Assembly: GCF_026004075.1 (NCBI RefSeq)
Contig: NZ_BPIK01000001.1
Coordinates: 1,714,041-1,778,040, forward strand
Reading direction: 5' to 3'
Source: Meiothermus sp.
GTDB lineage: Bacteria > Deinococcota > Deinococci > Deinococcales > Thermaceae
Length of the DNA stretch: 64,000 nt
In this document: one piece after another, positions 16,959 through 25,019 of the stretch
Layout of the letters: every line of letters starts with the position of its first letter
Position numbering within the stretch: position 1 is the first letter of the stretch
The notes under the pieces: model-generated
What the model was told of the DNA's origin: nothing
What the model saw: the letters and a program-made list of their open reading frames with translations, nothing else
Database searches by the model: none
Translations under genes and position numbers: made by a program

Positions 16959-17124
16959 CGCTGTATGGCCGCATGATAGCTATAATACCTAAGACAATCG
17001 GCAAACAAACAGCTCTAACGCCGGGCTCAAAAAAGCAGTCTTCGAGCAAAAAATCTTACTGCGGTTGCTGAGCTTTTCGAAGCAGGGCACACACCTCACT
17101 GCAGCGAATGAGCCGAATCCGGTA

Positions 17125-17904
17125 TCATAGCGCTTTCAGCCAGGGAAGCATCTGGAGCAGGTTGGAGACCTCGAGGTCGGCGGGGTACTGGGGGTTTTTG
17201 GCCCTGAAGCCGCGCTCGACCCATACCGACTTCATCCCGGCTGCTACCGCACCAGCTACGTCGCGCTCGGGGTTATCGCCTACCATCACACACGCTGAAG
17301 GCTCGACTTCCAGCATATTGCAGATGTGTTCAAAGATACCCCGCTCGGGTTTGCCAGTATCGAGCTCCCCCGAAATTACTGCGGCCTGGAAGCGATCCAG
17401 CAAGCCAAAGCCCTCGAGCTTCTCTCGCTGCAAATCGGGCACGCCATTGGTAACGATGCCCAGATTGTAGTTCGAAAGAGCCTTGAGCAGCTCGTCAATC
17501 TCGGGATAACGCGGGTAGAGCCGCCGCTCGCTCAAATAGCGGTGGGCTAGGGCTTCGCTAAGAGCGTCGTCGTGGACGTTCTGTTGGGCCAGGGCCTCGT
17601 TCCACACGGCCACACGGAAAGAAGGGGCCCAGTCGTGCAGGATTTTTAGGGCCGGGTGGGTCTGGGTCTCGTAGCGCGCCCACAACCCCTCCCCTGCGCT
17701 GTGACCGATGCGTTGGGTATAGTCAAATACCGGCGAGGCTTTCCACAGCCGCACCGTGGCTTCCTCGGCATCCTGAATAAGGCGGGGGATGTCCAGGCTG
17801 TACCAGGAGGCTGCATAAAAGGCACAGCTTCGCAGGGCATGCAACGAGACCGGGTGATCCAGAATCAGGGTTTCGTCGAGGTCGAAAAGGACAGCACGAA
17901 TCAC
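17125..17904 (-). CDS. HAD-superfamily hydrolase
   Basis: 259 residues. Motif I is VLFDLDETLI (nucleophile Asp), motif II is the Thr in GIVTNGVPDLQREKL, motif III Lys in DTGKPERGIF, and motif IV is VMVGDNPERDVAGAVAAGMKSVWV. A helical cap lies between motifs I and II (subclass IA), as in YjjG-type nucleotide or sugar-phosphate phosphatases. Substrate cannot be told from sequence. The GTG start has TAGGAT 6 bases upstream. Confidence 0.88.
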   Translation of the reverse strand: MIRAVLFDLDETLILDHPVSLHALRSCAFYAASWYSLDIPRLIQDAEEATVRLWKASPVFDYTQRIGHSAGEGLWARYETQTHPALKILHDWAPSFRVAVWNEALAQQNVHDDALSEALAHRYLSERRLYPRYPEIDELLKALSNYNLGIVTNGVPDLQREKLEGFGLLDRFQAAVISGELDTGKPERGIFEHICNMLEVEPSACVMVGDNPERDVAGAVAAGMKSVWVERGFRAKNPQYPADLEVSNLLQMLPWLKAL

Positions 17905-17910
17905 CCCACA

Positions 17911-17916
17911 ATCCTA
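17911..17916 (-). promoter_or_regulatory. -10-like TAGGAT before HAD gene
   Basis: TAGGAT on the minus strand, 6 bases before the GTG at 17904; leaderless pattern. Confidence 0.4.
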
Positions 17917-18153
17917 TACCAACTCTTCAAGCGTGCGACGCAAAAAGGCCACTCGGCAAACCGGCTGCTGCAAATGCAATCCATTGGGGTAGCGCACGAA
18001 TGGAACCTGCTCCTGGGTAGCTGGCTTGAGCTTTTTACCGATGTGCTGTAAGAGAAAACTGTCTCCCAGCTCTGGCTATGGCTGATTCAACCAGAGATCC
18101 CCAGGGCCGCCAGCCTGCTTAATCCCTACAAATACATGCTATCTCAAAAGCAA
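17917..18153. other. Intergenic region, nothing recognised
   Basis: Between the HAD gene start and the terminator of the iron-binding protein gene. No ORF or repeat of note was seen. Confidence 0.4.
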
Positions 18154-18182
18154 ACCAGCCGATGCTGCTCGCATCAGCTGGT
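18154..18182 (-). terminator. Rho-independent terminator of the iron-binding protein gene
   Basis: Read on the minus strand: ACCAGCTGATGC, loop GAGCA, GCATCGGCTGGT (12 pairs with one T-G wobble), followed by TTGCTTTTGAG. It begins 24 bases after the stop of the gene at 18206-19192. Confidence 0.75.
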
Positions 18183-18205
18183 CTTCAAAGTAGCCAAATA
18201 GGGCT

Positions 18206-19192
18206 TTATAGCAAGCCAGCCTCGCGCAACAACTTGAGCGCAGTATCGAGGGGTAGCTTTTCAAAGTCTACTTTGGGGCTCTTAGCCACCGCTTGGTTGA
18301 TAGGGAGCAAGCTCGAGGTGAGCACAACGCCCTTAGTCACCGGGTACTCGATGATCTCGCTGGCAAAGAACTGCTGCCCTTTGGGCGAAAGCAACCACAG
18401 CAAGAAACGGTTGGCCGAGGCCGGGTTCTTGCTGGTTTTGAGAATGCCAGCGCCGGTAATCAAAGCCAAGCCGCCCACGTCGCCATCGGCAAAGTAGTAG
18501 GTAGCTATGGGCTGGCCCGCCCGCACATAGCGTTGGATGTAGTAGTGGTTGGTAGAGCCCAGGTCAATCTCGCCTGCACGAATAGCCTCCATCATGGCCG
18601 GGTTGGAGGCGTAAGATTTAGGCTCGAGGGCCTTCATCTCGGAAATCCACTGCCGTGTGCGGGCCTCGCCATACTGCGCAACCATGGCCGCAATCATGTC
18701 CTGGAAACTGCTGTAGGTTGGTGTCCAACCAATGCGCCCTTTGTACTGGGTGAGCTTAGGGAGATCCATAATGCTCTTGGGCAGGTCTTCTGGCTTGACC
18801 CGGCTGGGGTTGTAGGCCAAGACCCGCAAGCGAATGGTCAGGGGTACCCAAAGGCGGCTGGCCGGTACGAAGTGGCTGGGGATACGCGTGATGGAGTCGC
18901 CCAAGCGCACCAAAAGTCCCCGCTCGGAAGCCACTCCCAGGGCCCCGGCAGTATTGGCCCAGAAAACATCGGCTGGGCTGCGGCGGCCCTCTTCCTGGAG
19001 GGCAGCCAGAATCTCGGCGTCGCGCCCGTAGCGCACGTTGACTTTAATGCCGGTCTCGGCCTCAAACTGCTTCACCAACGGCTCGACCAGCCCTTGCCCG
19101 CGGCCTGTATAAATGGTGAGACTTTGTTGTTGGGCCTGAGCCAGGCTCAGTACAGCCAGCAAAACGGTTGCTAGAACAGGATATCTGCGCAC
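18206..19192 (-). CDS. Periplasmic Fe(III)-binding protein of an ABC importer (FbpA/FutA type)
   Basis: 328 residues from a GTG with a strong AGGAGG 6 bases upstream. A signal peptide (RRYPVLATVLLAVLSLAQAQ) is followed by LTIYTGRGQGLVEPLVKQFE, the usual start of class II iron-binding proteins, then VRYGRDAEILAAL, SPADVFWANTAGALG, and the double-Tyr iron ligand region NHYYIQRY. The C-terminus SANRFLLWLLSPKGQQFF is also typical. No permease or ATPase gene is nearby, so it must use transport parts coded elsewhere. Iron rather than another ion is inferred from the family. Confidence 0.87.
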   Translation of the reverse strand: MRRYPVLATVLLAVLSLAQAQQQSLTIYTGRGQGLVEPLVKQFEAETGIKVNVRYGRDAEILAALQEEGRRSPADVFWANTAGALGVASERGLLVRLGDSITRIPSHFVPASRLWVPLTIRLRVLAYNPSRVKPEDLPKSIMDLPKLTQYKGRIGWTPTYSSFQDMIAAMVAQYGEARTRQWISEMKALEPKSYASNPAMMEAIRAGEIDLGSTNHYYIQRYVRAGQPIATYYFADGDVGGLALITGAGILKTSKNPASANRFLLWLLSPKGQQFFASEIIEYPVTKGVVLTSSLLPINQAVAKSPKVDFEKLPLDTALKLLREAGLL

Positions 19193-19362
19193 TATCTTCC
19201 TCCTGGGACTGCCTTTCAAGCCGTTTCGGCTCGAGGCTGAGTCTATAGAAGGCCACATCTAAAGTCAAGTATTCCGGTCGGATTTATGCAATATTGATAC
19301 GGATATTCATTCGCAAAAACCTGGCGGCAACCTTGGATTCAGTCTGTAACTGGCTTTTAGCG

Positions 19363-19368
19363 TAGACT
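19363..19368 (+). promoter_or_regulatory. -10-like TAGACT before small membrane protein gene
   Basis: TAGACT, 7 bases before the ATG at 19376; no ribosome site; leaderless pattern. Confidence 0.5.
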
Positions 19369-19375
19369 TGATGGC

Positions 19376-19819
19376 ATGGGCAGGTTTTTCACCCCCTCAA
19401 CTGTTCGTGCCATCGGTCAAATTCTGGCCGTCTCGTATCCTTTGCTGGCCCTCTCGGCAGGAGCTCGCTCAATCTATCAGCTCTTTTTCAAACCCGGTGT
19501 AACCGACTACTTCCCTCCTACCCTCTCAGCCATTGCTGCGGCCATTTACCTGGTAGCGACCGTGGCATTTATAATCCGCAAACCCTGGGCCTGGTGGGTT
19601 TCGGTTATAGCTCTCAGCATCGAAATGGTGGGGGTACTCCTGGTGGGCACCCTCAGCCTGCTCATGCCCGAAGTAGTAGGTCGCACTGTCTGGCACGACT
19701 TCGGCATCGACTATGGCTTCCTGCCCCTGGTGCAACCTCTACTGGGCCTGGTCTGGTTGTTCTGGCCCGACAACCGCAGGCTCTTTATCACTTCAGCCCG
19801 CCCATCATCCCCGTTGTAG
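19376..19819 (+). CDS. Small four-helix membrane protein, unknown family
   Basis: 147 residues with four hydrophobic segments (about 12-30, 47-66, 70-93, 115-132). The last loops hold VGRTVWHDFGIDYGF, in the second extramembrane part. No motif that I recognise. The stop lies 3 bases from the stop of the convergent Wzz-like gene. It may be a conserved Deinococcota membrane protein, but no function can be given. Confidence 0.7.
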   Translation: MGRFFTPSTVRAIGQILAVSYPLLALSAGARSIYQLFFKPGVTDYFPPTLSAIAAAIYLVATVAFIIRKPWAWWVSVIALSIEMVGVLLVGTLSLLMPEVVGRTVWHDFGIDYGFLPLVQPLLGLVWLFWPDNRRLFITSARPSSPL

Positions 19820-19822
19820 AGC

Positions 19823-20746
19823 TCAGGTTACGGCAGGTTCGCGGGGCCGGATGGCCTCGGCCACAAATGCCCATAGAACACCCAGCAGAAGACCCAGCAC
19901 CCCGGCCACAATGGTAAATAACACCGGCCTGGGGAAGCTGGGCCGCAGCGGCTCGGCAGGAGGTACCAAGACCTGTACCAGCAGGGCCTGGCTCACCAAT
20001 TGGTTGATGGATTCGGGCTGTTTCGATAAGTCGGTTAAGGTGCCAATGCGGGCCTCGAACTGGGCAATTTGCGAGCGCAGGCGCGACTCGTCAAGGCTCA
20101 GGCTGGTGTAGGCGGGGTTGGTCGCCCGCGCCGCCTGGGGGTCGTTGCCACGAGCCTCGAGGGCAGCGGCCACGGTGGGGTTAGAAACCACCCGATCGGG
20201 TGCCTGGGCAAGCTGGGCCTGGATGCTTTTGAGGGCGTCCTGAGCGGCCTGAAGGTCGAGCCGCGTCTGGGCTAGGGCCGCCCGCAGATTCGCCTGGGCG
20301 CCCTCGAGCAGGTTGCGCTCGAGGTACTTGCGGGCCACCTCGAGAATCCGCTCAGCCCGCTCACTGGCCTCAGCAGCAGTGCGCCCTTCTGCTGTGAGGA
20401 ACAACAAACCCCGTTTCTCATCGAACCGGGCCTTATAGAAGCGGGTGGGGTCATCCACGCCAAGCTGGTTGGCTAGCAGCTTAGTCTGCTGCAAGTCCAC
20501 AAACCCCTGGGCCAGCCCGGGGAGGGAAGGCAGGTTGTTTAGCAGGCCCTGGTTGGACTGGTTGGCCAGACTCAGGCTCACCACCACCTGACTGGTGTAG
20601 GTTTTGGGCGAGAGGAGGCTCCAGAGCAGAGTAACTACAGCCAAGGCTATCCCCAGGCCTAGTATTTGCCACATCCGCCGCTTGAGAGCCAGATAGATGT
20701 CGCGTAGAGATATTTCGTCGGAGGTTTGGGGCACTTGCTGTGTCAC
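19823..20746 (-). CDS. Wzz/chain-length determinant-like protein
   Basis: 307 residues. It has a Wzz N-terminus: EISLRDIYLALKRRMWQIL and a first membrane segment (about 28-46). A coiled-coil periplasmic part follows (about 115-245, with many heptad-like Leu/Ala), then a Pro-rich PPAEPLRPSFPRPVLF before a second membrane segment (residues about 275-297). Such proteins set polysaccharide chain length with a Wzy polymerase. No tyrosine-kinase domain is attached. It is divergent from the polysaccharide block at 20879. Start is GTG with TAATAT 6 bases upstream. Confidence 0.85.
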   Translation of the reverse strand: MTQQVPQTSDEISLRDIYLALKRRMWQILGLGIALAVVTLLWSLLSPKTYTSQVVVSLSLANQSNQGLLNNLPSLPGLAQGFVDLQQTKLLANQLGVDDPTRFYKARFDEKRGLLFLTAEGRTAAEASERAERILEVARKYLERNLLEGAQANLRAALAQTRLDLQAAQDALKSIQAQLAQAPDRVVSNPTVAAALEARGNDPQAARATNPAYTSLSLDESRLRSQIAQFEARIGTLTDLSKQPESINQLVSQALLVQVLVPPAEPLRPSFPRPVLFTIVAGVLGLLLGVLWAFVAEAIRPREPAVT

Positions 20747-20752
20747 TGCATC

Positions 20753-20758
20753 ATATTA
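20753..20758 (-). promoter_or_regulatory. -10-like TAATAT of the wzz-like gene
   Basis: TAATAT on the minus strand, 6 bases before the GTG at 20746; no ribosome site. Confidence 0.45.
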
Positions 20759-20866
20759 TCAGCCCTTTTTGGGCTGAGTACATAAGCGTAACTCCCACCA
20801 TGGTGGCTACTGGAGGTGCAACATATAACTTCACCACAGTAACGTTGCCCAAATCTCGAAATCACC

Positions 20867-20872
20867 TACTAT
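20867..20872 (+). promoter_or_regulatory. -10-like TACTAT of the polysaccharide block
   Basis: TACTAT, 6 bases before the ATG at 20879, the first gene of the six-gene block; no ribosome site between. Confidence 0.45.
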
Positions 20873-20878
20873 AAATAT

Positions 20879-21718
20879 ATGCAGACTCTGGAATCTCTAA
20901 ACTTCCCTGACACCAGCGAGCTGGTTTCTATAATTATGCCAGTACACAATGGGGAAAAATTCATTAGGGAGGCAGTTGAGTCCGTATTTTCACAAAGTTA
21001 TACAAACTGGCATTTAATCATTGTTAATGATATGTCAACCGACAGGACTCAATACATACTTGAGGAATTTACCTCATCTTCCTTTAAAAACAGAATCGAA
21101 ATTATTGAGAATAAAGAGAACCTTGGCGTAGCTCTTTCAAGAAACAGAGCTATTTCTCAAGCCAGTGGTGATTGGATAGCCTTTCTCGATGCCGACGATG
21201 TCTGGCATCCCAACAAACTCAGAGAACAATTACAATTAGCAAGGTTGAACAGTTCCTTGGTGGTTTTCTCTCCGTACTATGTAATGAACGAGGAGGGAGT
21301 CGTAAATGGGATAGTTCAAAACAAGCCCATTGTTGAATTGAAAGACATGCTGCACTTTAATCCGATTGGAAACCTAACAGGGATGTACAAAAGCTCCATA
21401 TTGGGAAAGTTTCTACAAAAAAAAATAAAGCACGAGGACTACATCATGTGGTTAGAAGTTATAAAAAAGGCTGTCCGAGCCCACTCGACCCCAAATCCAT
21501 TGGCTTTTTATCGCAAGACTCATCGGAGTGTGTCTGCATCAAAAACCAAGGCGATTGGATGGCAATGGAATATATACCGAGAAGTGTTTCAATACGATTT
21601 TTTTTCAAGCTTATTCAGTTTGATGATCTATGCAGGTCATAATCTTACCAAGGTGAAATCCTTGAAGCATTCGCTACACTACAAATGTTATTGTACAAAA
21701 GGACTTGTTGAGATATGA
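20879..21718 (+). CDS. Family 2 glycosyltransferase
   Basis: 279 residues. The GT-A fold start is VSIIMPVHNGEKFIREAVES, then NDMSTDRTQYIL and the metal-binding DxD in IAFLDADDVWHPNKL. The HEDYIMWLEV motif near residue 186 is the acceptor-side ED region. It would add a sugar to the lipid-linked repeat unit on the cytoplasmic side. First gene of an AT-richer block whose codon use differs from the GC-rich genes around it. Overlaps the next gene by 4 bases. Donor and acceptor unknown. Confidence 0.9.
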   Translation: MQTLESLNFPDTSELVSIIMPVHNGEKFIREAVESVFSQSYTNWHLIIVNDMSTDRTQYILEEFTSSSFKNRIEIIENKENLGVALSRNRAISQASGDWIAFLDADDVWHPNKLREQLQLARLNSSLVVFSPYYVMNEEGVVNGIVQNKPIVELKDMLHFNPIGNLTGMYKSSILGKFLQKKIKHEDYIMWLEVIKKAVRAHSTPNPLAFYRKTHRSVSASKTKAIGWQWNIYREVFQYDFFSSLFSLMIYAGHNLTKVKSLKHSLHYKCYCTKGLVEI

Positions 21719-23022
21719 CGGTGCTGCTAAGTGTTTTCAGCTTGACACTCTTAATCTGCTTTGCCCTTAGCTTGGCACTTAGTATCAGGCTATTTGGTAT
21801 AGCATCCACACCTTCGCTCTTCTTATATTCGCTAGCCCTCTTTCAAGTCATTCCAGTTTTGTACGGGCTATACACTGGATACTACCAATATGACCTAACC
21901 AGGCAAATAAACATGCTCTCCGTGGGCATCGTTGCCTTTACCATCGGTTATCTGCCTTTTGGGTTAGCCCGGCGTAGATTGCTCAAGAAGACAGTGTCCG
22001 GTTTATCCCCAAAGGAATCTCGCACTGTTTTCAAGGCAGCGCTGTATTTTAGCTTGCTACTTTTCCCAATAACCGCAACGCTAGCTGTACAGTTTTTTTT
22101 GAGTCGTCGAGGAGGGCAATATGGGCTCACCGAGCCCATTAGCAGTTTAGAGCAGCTTTTTTTCTATGCAGCCCTAAGCTTTTTTTGTTTAGCGCTCAGC
22201 GTGAACTTAAAACATATTCCACTCAAGTGGATTTTGCTTTTGGTAGCTATAGTTTTACTTCCACGTCTGCTTGTATCCTTGGTTTACAGCCGGATCTTTA
22301 TCTTTTTAGCCCTGGTACCGCTCTTATATTCTTTGTATTTTAGTCGCCTGAACTATAAATTGTCTCCCTCAAAAGCTACGGTGGCTTTTGGTGTACTGGC
22401 TTTATTCGTAATCTTGCCTGCACTGACAAGGGATACCAGCATTGTGGCTTCACAGCAACGTTTTGAGGCCCTTGTCATGAATGGTTCCTCCATACCCATT
22501 CTGGAAAAATACGAACAGTACGACATACAACGCAACCAGTCGTACGTATTCGCTTCAGTGATACTAAAAGCCATTCCCTTTTCAATACCACTCCCAGAGA
22601 ACTACCGTGTGAATGTATGGGGCATCGAAGGGGCTGTGGCTACACTAGATAGAGTACTGAGCAGTTACGAAAATCAAGCAAGGGAAGATCTGTTTTATGG
22701 CACGGGATCGAACTATTTGCATGAGCTATACATAGACTTTGGCTGGCTCGGGGTGATTGTTGGCAGTATACTTGTGGCACTGGTGGCTTCCTATATGGAA
22801 TATAAAGGGGTTCAGTCACTTTTTTTTAGGTTTATTTGGCTGAGCGTGCTTACCAGCTTTCTTTTCCTACCCCGTAGCAACGTGGGTTACTTTGTGGAAA
22901 AGCTACCTTTATACATCGCCTTTTACTTGCTTGCCTGGTTTGCCATCAAGCTTCTCAAGGAATCTACTGAGGCCACAAAAACGACTTATGCAAAAACCCA
23001 AAGTAATCATAACCTCCAGTAA
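21715..23022 (+). CDS. Oligosaccharide repeat-unit polymerase-like membrane protein (Wzy type)
   Basis: 435 residues, about ten to eleven hydrophobic segments. A large external loop between about residues 240 and 330 ends in GTGSNYLHELYIDFGWLGVIVGSIL, which resembles the conserved region before the last helices in Wzy-type polymerases. It lies between glycosyltransferase genes, as polymerases do. Wzy proteins share little sequence, so the call is from topology and context. The next gene starts inside it (35-base overlap). Confidence 0.7.
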   Translation: MTVLLSVFSLTLLICFALSLALSIRLFGIASTPSLFLYSLALFQVIPVLYGLYTGYYQYDLTRQINMLSVGIVAFTIGYLPFGLARRRLLKKTVSGLSPKESRTVFKAALYFSLLLFPITATLAVQFFLSRRGGQYGLTEPISSLEQLFFYAALSFFCLALSVNLKHIPLKWILLLVAIVLLPRLLVSLVYSRIFIFLALVPLLYSLYFSRLNYKLSPSKATVAFGVLALFVILPALTRDTSIVASQQRFEALVMNGSSIPILEKYEQYDIQRNQSYVFASVILKAIPFSIPLPENYRVNVWGIEGAVATLDRVLSSYENQAREDLFYGTGSNYLHELYIDFGWLGVIVGSILVALVASYMEYKGVQSLFFRFIWLSVLTSFLFLPRSNVGYFVEKLPLYIAFYLLAWFAIKLLKESTEATKTTYAKTQSNHNLQ

Positions 23023-23977
23023 AAAAACAGGGGGAGTTCGAACGTTTTCCCAAGCGTTAGCATCGGCACTGAGCCATCTTGGTTATGAGTGTACGTTAGT
23101 TGATTCAATCCAAGAACTGCTCAAACCCGCTATGCTGCATCAGTTAAGACAACCAGGGGTCGTGCTTATATCGTCATTAGGTTTCGGGGTCTTCAACTTA
23201 TTTGCTCGTAGCTCAATATACGTGCTGCACGGTTTCCCTCGTTTGGATGACGCTGGCTTGTTTGGTTTTATCAAGGTAGCTCTTGCTACAAAGATTTTTT
23301 CACGCTGGGCTACACGGGTTACGGCTATTAGTCAACTTACGTATTTAGCCAATGCTGCCTTTTTTGGAATCCGTAGCCATCGGATTATTGGAAACCCCTT
23401 TATCTCACAGGAAAGCCTCACTCGTAAAGAGGCCAGGAACGAGATCATTAGAGTTCTCTATGTGGGACGGTTGGTGGGCGTAAAGCGGGTCGAGCAAATC
23501 GTCCGTGGGTTTCTCCTGGCCGTTCAGCAAGAACCACGATTGCATCTTGAAATTGTTGGCTCTGGGCCAGAGGAACATTCCCTAAGAAAGTTAGCTGATC
23601 ACCCCAGCATCTCTTTTGCCGGTTCCATGCCCAATTCTGAAGCCTTAGCCAAGATGAGCCAGAGTGATATCTTCATCTCCTTGGCCGAGGGGGAGAACTT
23701 TGGAATCACATTTGTAGAAGCGCTAGCATCCGGCTGCTACCTGGTTTGCCCTACCTCGGGCGGGCATTTGGACTGGGTGGTGGACTATCCACAGGTTGCC
23801 TATGTCAAGAACATTTTTGACCCCAAAGAGGTCGCGGAATCCATACTGGAGGCAGTCAAGAAGCTCGACTGCCCAAGGAAGCCGTTGGATGCAGAGTGGA
23901 ATCTGAATGTTGCACGGAAATATGATGCGCTGATCCTCGAGGCCGTGAATGAAAAGGCTCGAAAAAGTATTTCGTAG
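22988..23977 (+). CDS. Family 4 glycosyltransferase
   Basis: 329 residues from the ATG at 22988. GT-B fold: N-terminal KVIITSSKKTGGVRTFSQAL, a linker RVLYVGRLVGVKRVEQIVRGF, GSGPEEHSLRKLADHPSISFAG, and the donor-site EGENFGITFVEALASGCYLV (E-x7-E motif of GT4). It transfers a sugar with retention of configuration. The frame extends upstream to 22892, but that part lies in the polymerase gene. Overlaps the following flippase gene by 29 bases. Confidence 0.88.
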   Translation: MQKPKVIITSSKKTGGVRTFSQALASALSHLGYECTLVDSIQELLKPAMLHQLRQPGVVLISSLGFGVFNLFARSSIYVLHGFPRLDDAGLFGFIKVALATKIFSRWATRVTAISQLTYLANAAFFGIRSHRIIGNPFISQESLTRKEARNEIIRVLYVGRLVGVKRVEQIVRGFLLAVQQEPRLHLEIVGSGPEEHSLRKLADHPSISFAGSMPNSEALAKMSQSDIFISLAEGENFGITFVEALASGCYLVCPTSGGHLDWVVDYPQVAYVKNIFDPKEVAESILEAVKKLDCPRKPLDAEWNLNVARKYDALILEAVNEKARKSIS

Positions 23978-25019
23978 CAATATAGATATCTTATTTTTTC
24001 AGTTATCCAATTTTGCTTTTAGCCCTCTCCTCTATTTCTTACTTGGAAGCGGGCAATTGGACAATGGGTTGGATTTGCTTAAAACCATCTACCTTATAGA
24101 GGTTTATCTTGCTGTACCTGCGGTTATTTTTTACTTTAACCAGCGTAAAATCTCGGCTTTAGTAGATACTTTTGGAAAGCCGCTATATGATGCCATTGCC
24201 GTCGTAAAAATATTACTCAGTGTGGCTACAGGTCTTGTGACGGTTTTTGTTTCGAAAGCCATTGGGCTCCAATTACTATCTGTGTTCATTTTGTGCCTGA
24301 TAGGAAACGCCATTACGCCTCATTGGCTATTGAGTCAGTTTAGCTACACGCGTTTCACACTAGCCTCATTTATCTTCCGTTTGGGTGTCCTTGCCGCTAC
24401 CTTTTTTGGTTTCGAGCAGCTTCTGCTGCCTCTATACACAGTTAGCTTGTTGGCACCCGGCCTATATGCTTTTGTGCACTTTCGAAACAAGATTTCTAAG
24501 GGATCTGGAGCCCCTGTCTGGCCTGTTGTTGCTAGCATTGGAACCTCTGGATCAATTAGTTTGGTACGAACCTTTGCCACTTCTACATTGCTCTTCTCGA
24601 TAATAAGCCTTGTTCCACCAAACACGCTATCCATATACGCGACCCTGGAACGAGTAATTCGCTCGGGCTTTTCTTTTATGGTGCCTTACATTTTACGTCT
24701 GAATCTGCGAAGAGGTATCCATATGAAAACTCAGCTTTTGCCCATTTTGCTACTCGTAGCAGGGGCTCTGACCATCTATTTCTTTCATGCTCACTCTTAT
24801 TTACCTTTATTATTGCTGGCCGTTATAGTTCTTTCTCTTGACCTTTTGGCCTTTATATTTAGTGAGCAGGTAGGTTCGAATCTAGCCTCGAGGTCATATT
24901 ATATTGTTATTATCGGGCTTTTCGTGATCTCGTTTTTTGGATTTTATTCTTTTTTGATCCTGCTTACCCTTCTGGCTTTGCTACCATTTCTAGTTCGTTC
25001 AAGTGAGCACGTAGCATGA
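23949..25019 (+). CDS. Wzx-like polysaccharide flippase, short form
   Basis: 356 residues with about ten hydrophobic segments and few charged residues within them. Near residue 195 SIGTSGSISLVRTFATSTLLFSIISLV, followed by NTLSIYATLERVIRSGFSFM, resembles the middle of Wzx/MATE-type flippases. It would move the undecaprenyl-linked unit across the membrane. It is shorter than the usual 400-480 residues, so some helices may be missing. Call depends largely on the neighbours; overlaps the next gene by 4 bases. Confidence 0.65.
   Translation: MKRLEKVFRSNIDILFFQLSNFAFSPLLYFLLGSGQLDNGLDLLKTIYLIEVYLAVPAVIFYFNQRKISALVDTFGKPLYDAIAVVKILLSVATGLVTVFVSKAIGLQLLSVFILCLIGNAITPHWLLSQFSYTRFTLASFIFRLGVLAATFFGFEQLLLPLYTVSLLAPGLYAFVHFRNKISKGSGAPVWPVVASIGTSGSISLVRTFATSTLLFSIISLVPPNTLSIYATLERVIRSGFSFMVPYILRLNLRRGIHMKTQLLPILLLVAGALTIYFFHAHSYLPLLLLAVIVLSLDLLAFIFSEQVGSNLASRSYYIVIIGLFVISFFGFYSFLILLTLLALLPFLVRSSEHVA

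Noticed and set aside
20761-20777. CAGCCC-TTTTT-GGGCTG hairpin as a terminator
   Set aside because: It lies between two divergent starts, so no gene ends there; the stem is short.
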